Shown here: in pieces, positions 51,139 through 62,018 of the stretch | How positions within the stretch are numbered: position 1 is the first letter of the stretch | How the letters are laid out: each line of letters begins with the position of its first letter | The notes under the pieces: generated by a model | Told to the model about the DNA's origin: nothing | Database searches by the model: none | Seen by the model: the letters and a program-made list of their open reading frames with translations, nothing else | Program-made: the position numbers and the translations under genes | Assembly: GCA_007922225.1 (NCBI GenBank) | Contig: ML679970.1 | Coordinates: 23,304,631 to 23,368,630 of the forward strand | From: Emydura subglobosa | Taxonomy: Eukaryota > Chordata > Testudines > Chelidae | Direction of reading: 5' to 3' | DNA: 64,000 nucleotides

Positions 51139-51950
51139 TAGAGTCCTGCGCAGTCCATATCTAATCTGCATCCACGGCAATCATCTTACCCTGGACTGCC
51201 ATCCGCAGCATGTTGATCCGCATCCGCAGGTATCTGCAGCTCTGGGGCTCCCAAACCCCTCCAGGTGGCTGCCCAAGAGCTGATGGGCATGCTAGAGAGC
51301 CCCAGGGAACAGCTGATTCCGTGCAGGCTCCCCTGCCAATCAGCTGTTCTGCAGGGGCTCCCCTGCAGAGCAGCTGAATGGCGACCAGCAGGCGAGCCCC
51401 GCTGAACAGCTCTTTGGTTGGGGGACTCTCCTGTCCGCCGCTGATTAGCTGTTCTGTGGGGGCTCCCATGCTGGCTGCTGGGCTCCCCTGCTGGCCAGCA
51501 GAGAAGCCCCCTGAACAGCTGATCGGCGTCCAGCAGGGGAGTCCTGAGAACAGTTGTTCAGCAGGGCTCCCCTGCTGGCCACCAATCAGCTGTTCAGCTG
51601 AGCTTCTCTGCCAGCCAGCAGAGAAGCCACCCAAACAGCTGATTGGCAGCAGGTAGGGGAACCCCGCCCACCGCCCAAGAGCTGTTCAGTGGGGCTCCTC
51701 TGCTGGCCGTCAATCAGCTGCTCCTCTGGGCTTCCTCTGCTATCTGTCGATCAGCTGTTCTGCAGGGTTCCCCTGCTAGCCGGGGAGTCCAGCAGAACAG
51801 CTGATCGGAGGACAGCTCCCGCCCCCAATCTCACAGGCTGTGAGCTGGAGAGAGCTGCTTCCCTTCCTTTGAGATCCGCATCTGCTCAACTATCTGCCAA
51901 AAAATGATCTGCAGATATGAAGTGGATATCTGCAGATTTGTAGAGCTCTA
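51139..51950. mobile_element. non-autonomous hAT-type transposon with internal minisatellite
   Basis: The 812-bp element starts TAGAGTCCTGCG and ends TGTAGAGCTCTA. Its ends are inverted but diverged, with atccgcatcc/gatatctgcag-type subterminal repeats at both sides. Exact 8-bp AAGAAGAA duplications flank it, as expected for hAT transposition. The interior (about 51300-51810) is GC-rich and built of short units around CAGCTG with gggctcccctgctggcc, in both orientations. It encodes no transposase. Open frames on both strands come from the repeat units. Confidence 0.75.
51300..51810. repeat. GC-rich minisatellite with units in both orientations
   Basis: Units carry ggggctcccctgctggcc and atcagctgttc. 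Inverted units read gaacagctgatcgg and ccagcaggggag (for example 51514-51540 and 51779-51810). Unit length is irregular, roughly 40-60 bp. Confidence 0.75.
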
Positions 51951-51958
51951 AAGAAGAA
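51951..51958 (+). repeat. 8-bp target site duplication, right copy
   Basis: AAGAAGAA directly after the element's CTCTA end. Confidence 0.75.
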
Positions 51959-52046
51959 CTCTGCAGGGCCTAGGTGTAAGGGTGAAGAGCAGGGAACTTC
52001 AGCAAGTGATGGACAATGAGAAGGACTCTAAGGAAAGCAGCCTGGG

Positions 52047-52279
52047 GCCTGGTCTACACTGCTGGCAAAATTCGGCGGCAGTTGACAGGAGTAGCTTGCG
52101 TAACTCCTGTCGAGTTCTTAACTTCTGTTTAGCGCGCCGGCCCCACTGTGCTGCGCTTTTTGGGGAGGTGGTTTTATTAAATCAACTTCTGGATTGATTG
52201 AGCATGTCTTCATTGCCGCTCAATCAAACCAGAAAATTCGATCTGATGTCAGTGAATTTGCTGCCGTCAGTGTAGACAT
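52047..52279. mobile_element. MITE with GTCTACACTG ends
   Basis: GTCTACACTG near 52052 is inverted as CAGTGTAGAC at 52268-52277. The 8-bp sequence AGCCTGGG occurs at 52039-52046 and again at 52280-52287, directly at both edges, which suggests a hAT-type duplication. The interior has gcgcgccggccccactg and a gattgattgag/gctcaatcaa inverted pair. Some related families are called Harbinger with 3-bp duplications, so the superfamily remains open. Confidence 0.65.
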
Positions 52280-53074
52280 AGCCTGGGATTCAGTTATTTA
52301 TAACAGGGCATGGAAGGTCTCACAGTTACCCCAGAAGGGGCTGAGAACCAAGTCCAGAAAGCAGGATGAAGAATAAGCCAAAAGAAAGAGAAGAATCATT
52401 TGTTTGGATATTTGTTTAGACTTTCAGCTGGACTTTAGTTACCCTGAAAGGGGATTGTTGATTTTGGACTGTGTGACTGGGCAGGAGGGCTGAGCCACTG
52501 GAAGACCTGCCTCACAAATTCAACAACCCACAGGGGATGCCAGGAGAAAAAAGATTGCAGCACCACACCCACCTGACAGAAGGCATTCACGAGAGATGTT
52601 TTCCCCGTCACATATAACCTTAGACTAAAAAGGAGATTTTGCTTTATCAGCAGTATTGTAGGCTGATATGCTGTAGTGTCCATGGACAATGTTCTAGATA
52701 GCAGACTGGAAAAATAGTGAGGAAAATTTGGAAAACAGTTAAAAAAAATAATTGGGAATGCTGTCAGCTTCCTGTTTTGTTGATGAAAGAAGCAAGGACA
52801 AACGTAAACATCGCTGAGGTGTTCAGAGCTAGTGGTGGTGTCTAACAGTACGCTAAAATGACATTTTGTGGGTATGGTAATTATAGGAAGTTAAGCTCAG
52901 GTTTTTAGTTGAGCAATAATAGGCAATAGCCATTGAGAAAAAAGGACAAAAAAGTGAAATTGAAGATCTTCAGTGCTGTTAGAAAAATGAAGAAGAAAAC
53001 AAGCAGTGGGAAGGCGAAATTCTTGAGAAAATGGAGGCAGCCATTGTTTTCAATGAGAGCTCTGTGGCTATATC

Positions 53075-53214
53075 CAGGGGTGCTGGAACAATTTGTGTAG
53101 TGAAGGGGCCAAGAGCCATTGAACCACACTGTAAACCCTGTATATGATGGAAACCACTTAAAGCCAGGCAGTGTGGAAGCACCCTCCCCCAAACTGCTGC
53201 GTCCAACTCCTATG
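53075..53214. mobile_element. 140-bp hAT-type MITE with exact 8-bp duplication
   Basis: It starts CAGGGGTGCTGGAAC and ends GTCCAACTCCTATG, whose inverse is CATAGGAGTTGGAC. Both sides carry GCTATATC (53067-53074 and 53215-53222). The size, CA-type ends and 8-bp duplication fit hAT. Its sequence is common in turtle genomes from memory. Confidence 0.75.
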
Positions 53215-53419
53215 GCTATATCATTGTGTAGTGCTATTAAAATATACCCTGCTGCCACAGAGCAGCATCATTCTACATTTGTTTGTTTTGAACACAATTA
53301 TTTTTAAACAAGCTTCTGTTTTTAGTGGCAAAACTTTATCTGTGAGATAATGGCCTTTATTGCACCAATCAACACTCTGTCTGGTTTATAATAAGCAATA
53401 TGGACTGATGTAGCGGCCT

Positions 53420-53501
53420 TTTATCAGTTAGATAAGGACTCACTGGGATAGTTTCACCTCAGACACTTTACATACTGCCAGTCTTTATCTAACCGATAAA
53501 G
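53420..53501. repeat. inverted repeat with 21-bp arms and 39-bp loop
   Basis: The left arm, 53420-53440 (tttatcagttagataaggac plus t), is inverted at 53480-53500 (agtctttatctaaccgataa plus a) with 19 of 21 matches. The two arms could fold as a hairpin. A weaker tttatctgtgagataa palindrome lies 80 bp upstream. Confidence 0.7.
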
Positions 53502-54269
53502 AATTGTGATGGAGGTCCTTGTTACTATTCTAAACCTAAAGTTTAGAAACAAATAAAAACTCTCTCTACATTAGAGCACACATATCCTTTTAAACTTTGG
53601 CATTTGGCCTGTGACTTTCCAAAATTCTGTATTGGTTCCTGGAGGTGGAAGTTTGGAGGCAAAGAATGCCGGTATTTCCTGTCCTTGGATAAGAGCCAAG
53701 ACCAGCACTACAATATGATTTTAAGAGTTTCCAGAACTAACCAAGACAAGGAGGGCACTTTGAGAAATAATGGAGCCCTCAGGCTAATTCTGAAGTATGT
53801 AATATAATGTAGTATAGTTCTATCCAGGACAATTATCTTAAGCATCCTGGAATCCAATAAATCTGTGTATTTGAAGTATTTATTTTATAAATCACATATG
53901 CATTTGTTATATTTTTATTTGTGTCAGCTCAGGCAACCTGAATTCTGACATTTTATACTTTTGAATGCTTGACTTTACAACATTTAACACTACTTTAACA
54001 TAGTTTTTGTATGTAATATCTTAAGTCTTTTTAAAAAGCAAACTGAAATAAACAGAAATCGCATTGTATGGAACCATATTTACCTCAACATGGGTCATCA
54101 GCAGGGTTGGATCCTTCCATTCCACAGCACAGATCTCTAATACTTGAGTTAATAGGGTAACTGGTAGCAATATTAGACGTTATCCTCTCTGTGGACCAAC
54201 CGTAGAGGACTGAGACACACACTTTGTAGATGTGTCTTACGGTTTTTTTGCTAGACAGCAGAAAAATGT
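53502..54269 (+). other. ERC2 intron, nothing recognised
   Basis: No exon or repeat was recognised. Confidence 0.4.
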
Positions 54270-54345
54270 TGAGACTCAAGAAACCAGGGTTCTATTCCTG
54301 GTTCTGCAAGGCAGTGTGGACTAGTGAGTACATAGACTCCATGTG
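54270..54345 (+). repeat. MIR-like SINE fragment
   Basis: actcaagaaaccagggttct followed by attcctggttctgcaaggca follows the MIR core start. The 3' half is absent. Confidence 0.5.
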
Positions 54346-54439
54346 GTTCTGTCTCAACCAGCTTACCCTCCTGGGCTTCGGGCATGTTCAGTGTAGATGG
54401 ACTCTTTCAAGAATTTAGCCATCTATTCTGACAGACCTC

Positions 54440-54790
54440 TTGAGATGTGCAAATAGTAATTTTCAGAGGCTTATAACTTGGCCAAATATGGGTGACTTTT
54501 CATGGAGCAGCACAAGGCACCTCTCGAACTTCACGCTGATCATCTTGCCAAACCTGCTGCAAAGTATGTAAGCACTAGAGCGTCTCAATGAAATGATTAC
54601 ACACATTTTTTTAACATTGGCAAAACAATGCATTTTCCCCTCACCTTGTATTCAGAAATAGCTGAACTGCTTTTGCTGAAATTAAAAAAAAAAAAAAAAA
54701 AAAAAATTCAGCTTGCAGCAGACACCTGGCATGGAAGAAAATTCAGGCTGAATAGTTAAAAACGTTAGGCCATTTTGGCTATAGGTGTCA
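54440..54790. repeat. unclassified interspersed repeat with poly(A)
   Basis: ttttcagaggcttataactt, then ggccaaatatgggtgacttt and catggagcagcacaaggcac resemble a turtle repeat from memory ('ttataactcggccaaatat...'). A 23-base A run lies at 54684-54706. Confidence 0.4.
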
Positions 54791-56761
54791 AGCCAGCTCT
54801 ATCATAAATATGATATTTTCTGAAGGAATATTTTTATGGTTCTCTGAGATAAGTAAAAAAAAGGTGTTACACAGATCTATTTAAAGGGCAAGATTGGGCA
54901 TAGGCAAGTAAGAAGGCATCATACACCAACTACGTATAATGTTAGGCTGTAACAGCGTGGAAGGGAGAGCAGCTTCTGTTGAGCTGCTACATTTCTAATC
55001 CCCCTGTGCCTATGTGAGCAGGCAGTGCACAATGAAGGAGTGGGGGATGGGTAGAGGCTGCTAGATTGCCCTCTTCCTGCCTTGTGCCAGTCTGCACAGT
55101 TTCATACTGCCCTATACATGGGACTTGTGGAAAGCCATGATTTTGCTCTCTAGTATCCGTTCTATAGATCATTAGTTTATAAATCATCCATCTCTATCTA
55201 CATTACTGTATATACACAGTACACATATATACACGCCATATGCATCTGTAATACGTTACCTCTTTATTATAGGGACCAGAATTTGTTGTCGGTTATAAAC
55301 CTGTGAAATCCACAGAAGTCAACGTTCTCTGGGCCTGCATGACTTTAATTAGGGCAGGGTATGGACTAGGATCTACCTTGATTAACATGCTGAAAAATTC
55401 CATTACACCTATTGGGGCTGTATGGGATGCAGAGCAGGACAAAATATATTCCACTGTGCCTCCCTACAATAGAGTGGTGATCTTCTAAAGATTTGCATGT
55501 CATGCCTTAGCTAATGTTAGTTTAATACCCGCAATATTTTCTATATTTCCCTGTGCTGTAGTTATACTACCATTAGTAAGGCAATTGCCAAGTTTTTAAT
55601 GGTGACTGTGATAAATACTTCTATACTCATTCTCTTATGATAATCATATGATATTTTTTATTACTACTTTAACTCATTTCCATAATATCAGCTAGTAGAA
55701 TTTATTTGGCAGTGTCTAGACATTTGATGATGGTAGACTCAGACTTAAAAAAAAAAAAAAAAAAAAAATAACTACATATATACACCACTCTGTGTGTGCA
55801 TATATATGTGTGTGTGTGCGCATATATATAATAGTGTGTGGCAATGAGAGCATTGTGTAATTTAGTGATAATTTTCTCTCTTTAATTTTAGACACAAATT
55901 CAGACCAAAGATTTTTTCTTTCCAGAGCTGTCAGTCATGGCAGACACACCATTGTACTGGCCATTTATTTATTTATTTACTGTAGAAGAAAGAAGAGAAG
56001 ATATTGTAGTTTTGCTAAAATAGTAACTAGACCAACTTTTAATGTACCAGACTTCTCTGGGAGTAAGAAATATTGCAATAGGTTATAAACTTAGTTCATC
56101 TCTGAATTATGCACTGTGTACTTAGGGTGTACTAGAGCTATAGTATGTTTATCTGTTGACTTCCACTAAGATTTAGGCTCTATTTCTACTTAATAACATG
56201 CTTTGTTTTGTTTGACATGTATTTTATGTCTTCCATGTGCGTGGATATATAAGATACACAATCGTGGGTGAGGGTCTTGAGAGAAAGTGCAGCACTATAA
56301 GTAGTAATAATAGTAGTTGTAAGGAAAAAGATAGGACATCGTTTCCTTTATTTTATCTTTTATTTTTCCTTCACAGGTCTAGGGAAGTTACTAAACTGCA
56401 TAAAACTGAACATAAGAAGTTACTTGAATCATATTATTCTTTTATTGTATTTAAAAGTTTAATTCTTGGCAGTCCATAAAACTGACAAGAAAATATATCC
56501 ATTATCATTTCCCACTGACTTGCAATTATTGTCCTCACTCCAAAACAAATGTTTTTGCTAAGCTTGCTGCTGATTGACATCCTATACTACATATCAGCTT
56601 GTGTTTCCATTAATCAAAATGAGACTACAGCACAAATTGGTCCTGTGTATTAATAGCTTTTATATCCAGAGATCTGGGTTCAAATGGTGCTTATTGGAGA
56701 TCACAAACAATATGAATTTAGCGGTCATGATATAGATTATAAAACTGCTACTTTTTCTTAG
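54791..56761 (+). other. ERC2 intron with simple repeats
   Basis: A run at 55747-55768, TG/TA mixed dinucleotides at 55790-55830, and ATTT units near 55963-55978. No exon was recognised; 55261-55490 has an acceptor-like ttattatag but no family match. Confidence 0.4.
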
Positions 56762-57155
56762 AGTAGTATTTCTGTGAGTGGTCCATCTAGGTGTGCTTGT
56801 ACCCCATGCAACTCAGATCAAAGATTTGTGTGTTCAGCCCACTCATGCATAGCCTGCAGCCATGTGTCCTGCACCATAACTATATAAAACTGTAAATCGC
56901 CCTCAGTTACAACTCATCCTTCTTGGCCTGACAGAGCCTCAGCAGTATCCAAGTTGAGCTTACCTCAACTGTATTTTTTTCCTCATATATGACTAGTTAG
57001 TTAGTGGTAGTTCTTACTGTTTCCTTCATGTTAGTTGTAGTAATTTTATAATTAAAAATAATAATAAAAAAAAGATATTACTTTTACTTTTAGGGTAAGG
57101 ATTGTTGTCCATTCTATATTTTCTCCCCTCAAAGGAACTTAAATGCTAGGAGGGC

Positions 57156-57347
57156 ATGCCTGGTTTTAAATGCTGCCTTCTATGCCAAGAGGCTATTCCA
57201 GTCAGTGATGGACACTCCCAGTGTGTTCATTGCCTTGTGAAGTCACATGTTCCCCCAAAGTGTAATTTCTGTTTATCTTTAAAATCAAGAGCTAAAAAGA
57301 ACCAGGAACTTAAGTTATGTAACCTTATGATGAAGAGTTTACTCTGA
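57156..57347 (+). pseudogene. DIRS gag-like fragment, Cys-rich N-terminus
   Basis: A 63-residue frame with CCLLCQ, VSDGHSQCVHCL and PPKCNFC, i.e. repeated C-x2-C pairs, then LKSRAKK. It matches the N-terminal Cys-rich part of DIRS gag-like proteins as recalled. It stops early at 57347. Downstream sequence to about 58100 still looks like gag (Ser/Thr/Pro-rich) but is broken by stops and frame shifts. Confidence 0.6.
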
Positions 57348-58436
57348 CTGGCTTCTGATCCTGGCCAGGGGACCTTACCCTCTGCACAATGGTCTCTGAG
57401 CAAGTCAACCACTTTGACCTCCTTGGTACAGCACTCTTGTAGAGCATAGAGGAGGAAATCTCTGGAATTCTCTTTAAAAAAGCTCTAGAAAACAGTCTTC
57501 AACTATCTAGGTAGAGAATCTACATTAAAGAAATGGTCTCCAGTGCAGACACCTGCTATGGCACCTACCGGTCTCTGACTCAGTACTCGCAAGGCTGCAG
57601 TTCTTCAGGTACTGTGCGCACCAGTAAACTCAAGGATACCAAGTGTTTTGGCTCTGGAAGATTGGTACTGTCTGGTGATCAGAGCGGTATGGAGAAGAAG
57701 ACCAGCTCTTTTAAATTTAGTACTGACAGAGTGTACTAGGCTTTTGGTACCCAGAATTTCAGCACTACAGAAGACCAGACCAACACCTACTGGTCATTCA
57801 CTGGAATACATGAGACCTTCGGTACTGTCGGCTCCCTTTGTCACAGCTACTTCTGCCCAACCTGCCTCATTGATACCAACCATTGCTTCAGTATCGCTAG
57901 AGTTTCAGTTCCTTTGGAACCTGATGGTAACAGTAATCCCTGAATCCCTTCTGTTTGACACTGACCCATTCCTGTTACCAAGCACCTCTTGGTCTCCAGA
58001 CATGTGCCCAGTGCCAACAGAGTCTCTATCTATCTGTATGAATGCTCCACCTTTACCAAGTGGCAAGGAGAGGAAGATGTCTCCCGCATTTCTGTCCTAG
58101 GATTTTCTTTCCATTATCATGGAGCCTTCTTTCCTGAGACCTCCAAGGAGTCAGAATATCCCCATGAGAGACATTCTCCATACTGCTCATATGGACACCC
58201 TTGAGTACCTCTATCTGACCTATGCTTCAATAGCCTTTCTTAAGGATGTTCCTGTCACAGTAATATGTAGATCCATGATTTGGACCACCATTTATACATT
58301 TTCTGTACACTATATGGTTACTCTCACCTCAGTTTCTAAAGCCATGTTTGGCTCTGCTGTACTGTCTTGAATCTTTGACTCAACACTGAAGCCCCACCCC
58401 TCCATAGAGGGTACTATTTGGTAGTCACTGGGGTGG

Positions 58437-58454
58437 AGCATCCATATGGATGCT
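58437..58454. repeat. 18-bp perfect palindrome
   Basis: AGCATCCATATGGATGCT, inside the DIRS 3' region. It probably arose by drift within the terminal unit. Confidence 0.85.
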
Positions 58455-58715
58455 ACTCAAAGAAGAGAAGGAGAGCTAATGACATCAAGAAGGTTGAGCT
58501 GTTTAAATCCTTTGTTTAGCTGCAGTCTTCACTAAAAAGGTTAATGGTGACCAGATATTCAACTCATTCTCCAATCTGAGGCACATGAGGTGCAAATGCA
58601 CCTAGAATGGAGCACATACAGGAACACTGCTAGAGAGAAGCTCACATACGGACACACATCTCAAAGAACCACATTTCCTGCACAGGGTGAGCAACTTTCT
58701 TTTCATTTGAAACAA

Positions 58716-59471
58716 GGTGTCACAAGTACTGTAGTAATTTCTTCTTGTAAAGAACTCAGGGGTTGGACAATATGGCTGTTTCCATATAGAATAAGCCTAA
58801 TCGTCCTAAACTTTGTGGGATATCTTGTTGCAGCGTTCTAGTCTCCAGCTGGTGTAATTAATCTCTCATTTTCGGAGGCACCAAATTCAACCAGACAACA
58901 GAACACAGGCTTGAGAAAAAACTGACTGAAGCACTGCCATTTCTGTAACACAGAATGGCATGCAGCTATCTATGGGATTTTTTTTTTTTTTTTTTTTTGC
59001 AAAAGGCAGATTTACTAACATTTTACAGAACTTTTGAAATATTTTTAAAAACTTTGAATTCCATTAGTGGAAGAAATAATATTCATAACGCAATTTTTAC
59101 AGAAAAATTCATTTGGAAAAAAGATAACATGAGTTTACTATTTTCAATGAAGACTGCCAGCCATACATTCTTATCGTAAGCCTTATAATTTCATATCATA
59201 TGAGCAATGTATTGATTATCTGCTAAAATAATTAGTATGTTTTCCTTTGCAAAATCTTTGAGTAGCTTGATCTTTGTTTTCAGTAACGAAGGACTGAAGT
59301 TAATTTCTCCAGTGTGTCTGCAATTTCTCTTTGGCTTCCATTTTGTATCCTTGTTTTCAGCTTTTACCATATTTGGCTTCCTTTTTCTTTTTGGCTTGTA
59401 GAAGAACTAAAATCAAGTGCAAACTAATGCTTTTATGTTTTCATCTCATCTCAGTACAACTTTTGAAGCTC
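58716..59471 (+). other. ERC2 intron with poly(T) run
   Basis: A T run at 58978-58998; nothing else recognised. Confidence 0.45.
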
Positions 59472-61385
59472 ATAGCGTCATAGAAATTTAGGGCTGGAAT
59501 AGACCTCAAGATCGGCCCACTGTACTGTGGCAGGAATAAGTAAACCTAGACCATCCTTTACATATGCTTGTCCAACTTGTGCTTAAAAACCTCCAATGAT
59601 GGGGATTCCACAGCTTCCCTTGGAAGCCTGTTCCAGAGCTTTATTACCCTTTTAGTTCAAAAGTTTTTCCTAATATCGATCCTAAATCTCCCTTGCTGCA
59701 GATTAAGCCCATTACTTCTTGTCCTAACTTCACTGGATGTGGAGACCAATTGATCAGTTTTTTTTTGTAACCTGTCCTTAACATATTTGAATAGTGTATC
59801 AGTTCTCCCCTCAGTCTGCTTTTCTCAACACTAAAGACTAGTTTTTTAATCTTTCCTCATAGATCAGGTTTTCTAAACATTTTATCATTTTTGTTGTTCC
59901 CCTTCCCACTTCAGTTTGTCCTCATCTTTCGTAAACTGCGGTGCCCATAATTGGACACAGTACTGCAGCTAAGGCCTCCCCAGTGCTTAGTAGAGTGGGA
60001 CATACATCAATCTTTTTAATACACCCCAGAATATTAGCCTTTTTCACAGCTGCATCACATAGTTGACTCTTATTCAATTTGTGATCCACTATAACCCCCA
60101 GATCTTTTTAGCAGTACTACCGCCTAACCAGTTATTCCCCATTTTTTAGTTGTGCATTTTTTTTTTCCTTTGTAGGTGAAGTGCTTTGCTCTTGTCTTTA
60201 CTGAATTTCATCTTGTTGATTTCAGACCAATTCTCTAATTTGTCAAGGTTGTTTTGAATTCTAATCCTGTCTTCCATAATGTTTACAACACCTCCCAGCT
60301 TGGTGTCATCTGCAGATTTTATAAGCATACTCTCCACTCCATTTATCCAATTCATAAATGAAAATATTCAATAGTACAAGGCTCAGGTACAGACCCCTGT
60401 GGGACCTCCACTAGATACACCCTCTCAGTTTGACAATGAACCATTGATAACTACTTTTTGAGTATGGTCTCTCAACCAATTGTGCACCTATCTTATATTA
60501 AATTAAACTAGACTGTGTTTCCCTAGTTTGCTTCTGACAATGTCATGTGGAATTGTGTTAAAAGCCTTTCTAAAAGCGAGATCTCATGTTTACTTCTCCC
60601 CTCCTAGCCACTAATCCAATAACTCCATCAAAGAAATAAATTAGGTTGGTTTGGCATGATTTGTTTTTAACAAATGCATCCTGGCTATTCCTTATAATCC
60701 TTTATCGTCTAGGTGCTTACAAATTGATTAATAGTTTTTCCCAGTACCTTTCGAGGTATCAGAGTCAGGCTTATTGGTCTATAATTCCTGGCATCCTCTT
60801 TGTTTCCCTTTTTAAAGATAGATACTATATTTGCCCTTCTCCAGTCCTCTGAGACCCTATCCTTCCTTCATGAGCTCTCAAAGATGATTGCTAACAATTC
60901 TGAGATCACTTCAGCTGGTTTTTTAAGTACCCTAGGATAAATTTAATCAGGTCCTGCTGACTTGAATACATCTAATCTATCTAAATATTCTTTAACTTGT
61001 TTTTTTCCCTGTTTTCCCCATTCACCTTACTATAACGTTAATTGAGTTGAGTGTATGGTCACCATTAATCTATTTAATGAAGACTGTAGCAAAAAAGAAA
61101 TTAAACACTTCAGTTTTCTTGATATCATTAGTTATTGGCTCTCCTGCCTTGCTAAATAGAGGACTTATACTTTCCTTTGCCTTTCTTTTGCATCTAATGT
61201 ATTAAATAACTTCTTCTTATTCCCTTTTATGTCCCTTGCTAGGTGTACCTTATTTTATTCTTTAGCCTTTCTGATTTTGTCCCTACATGCTTGCACTATT
61301 CTTTTGTATACCTCTTAGCAATTCCACTTTTTGTAGGATTTCTTTTTTATTTTCAGATAATTAAAAAGCTCCTCATGGAGCCATA
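59472..61385 (-). mobile_element. CR1 LINE, 5'-truncated, old copy
   Basis: Antisense. The 3' tail at the left shows the CR1 octamer-like repeats (catagcgtcatagaaattta reads as TCTATGACGCTATG on the minus strand). Text such as ccacagcttcccttggaagc, then tgttccagagctttattacc is the 3' end of ORF2. A minus-strand RT segment is readable at 60146-60355. It continues upstream through gattgctaacaattctgag to gctcctcatggagccatat, where the next CR1 starts. Many stops mark it as dead. Confidence 0.88.
60146..60355 (-). pseudogene. CR1 ORF2 fragment with reverse-transcriptase ADD box
   Basis: The minus-strand peptide contains SADDTKLGGVVN and NKMKFSKDKSKALHL. The LINE catalytic box is normally F/Y-ADD. 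Here the first position is Ser while ADD is kept. It belongs to the CR1 copy at 59472-61385. Confidence 0.8.
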
Positions 61386-61460
61386 TAGAATCATAGAGTT
61401 GGAAAGGACCTCAGGAGGTCATCTAGTCCAACCCGCTGCTCAAAGCAGGACTAACCCCAG

Positions 61461-62018
61461 CTAAATCATCCCAGCAAGGGTTTTGTCAAGCCGTAGCTTA
61501 AAAACCTCTAAAGATGGAGATTCCACTACCTCTCTAGGTAACCCATTCCAGTGCTTCACCACCCTCCTAGTGAAAAACTTTTTCCTAATGTCCAACCTAG
61601 ATCTCCCCCACTGCAATTTGAGACCGTTGCTCCTTGTTCTGTCATCTGCCACCACTGAGAACAGCCTAGCTCCATCCTCCCTGGAACCCCCTTTCAGGTA
61701 GTTAAAGGCTGCTATCAAATGCCCCCTCATTCCTCTCTTCTGCAGACTAAACAAGCCTAGTTCCCTCAGCCTCTCCTCATAAGTTTTATGCTCCAGCCCC
61801 CTAATCATTTTTGTTGCCCTCCGCTGGACTCTCTCCAACTTGTCCACATCCTTTTTGTAGTGGGGGGCCCAAAACTGGACACAATACTCCAAATGCGGCC
61901 TCACCAATGCTGAATAGAGGGGAATAATCACTTCCTGTGATCTGCTGGCAATGCTCTTACTAATGCAGCCCAATATGCTATTAGCCTTCTTGGAAACCTG
62001 GGCACACTGCTGACTCAT
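61461..62018 (-). pseudogene. CR1 ORF2 C-terminal region, 185 codons open
   Basis: The minus-strand peptide carries [57 protein letters not shown] and [10 protein letters not shown], the conserved CR1 C-terminal thumb/tail. It ends in TAG where the recalled CR1 frame continues for a few residues (LGLVLL) before its own stop. Upstream it is joined out of frame to 61981-62229. Confidence 0.88.

Larger units (their letters stand above)
50457..52613 (+). mobile_element. older LTR-like repeat, split by two transposons
   Basis: The outer sequence before 51131 and after 51958 forms one older repeat of about 1.1 kb once the two inserts and one copy of each target duplication are taken out. It starts tgtggcatacc and ends ccccgtcaca (TG...CA). 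A CCAAT motif (gcagccaatggg) lies about 20 bp before an agataaaagg TATA-like site near 50603, followed by gagtttctggct. This looks like a promoter-bearing LTR, but no target duplication was seen and the family is not certain. Confidence 0.4.
56762..58715 (+). mobile_element. DIRS-type retrotransposon remnant, internally deleted
   Basis: It begins gtagtatttctgtgagtggt followed by gtgcttgtaccccatgc, a diverged form of the turtle DIRS 5' inverted end. A gag-like frame lies at 57156-57347. The end region holds three related units (58436-58466, 58610-58641, 58643-58670) with ggagca, cacacatctcaaagaa and cctgcacagggtgagcaac, which match the DIRS 3' end pattern from memory. The body is only about 1.95 kb and shows no reverse transcriptase, RNase H or tyrosine recombinase, so most of the coding region is missing. 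Confidence 0.65.

Noticed and set aside
51161..51656. 157-codon minus frame and 92-codon plus frame, Ser/Gly/Pro/Leu-rich
   Set aside because: Both are produced by the GC-rich minisatellite in the hAT element, whose units lack stops in several frames. They show repeated peptide units on both strands and no domain.
53385..53501. Possible full MITE around the hairpin
   Set aside because: Only the two inner arms match. No target duplication or matching outer ends were found, so it is reported only as an inverted repeat.
57648..58100. 150-codon plus frame
   Set aside because: It lies within the DIRS gag-like region in a different frame from the Cys-rich start and resembles a shadow of decayed gag rather than a gene.
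61483..61701. 72-codon plus frame in the CR1 copy
   Set aside because: It is the antisense shadow of CR1 ORF2.
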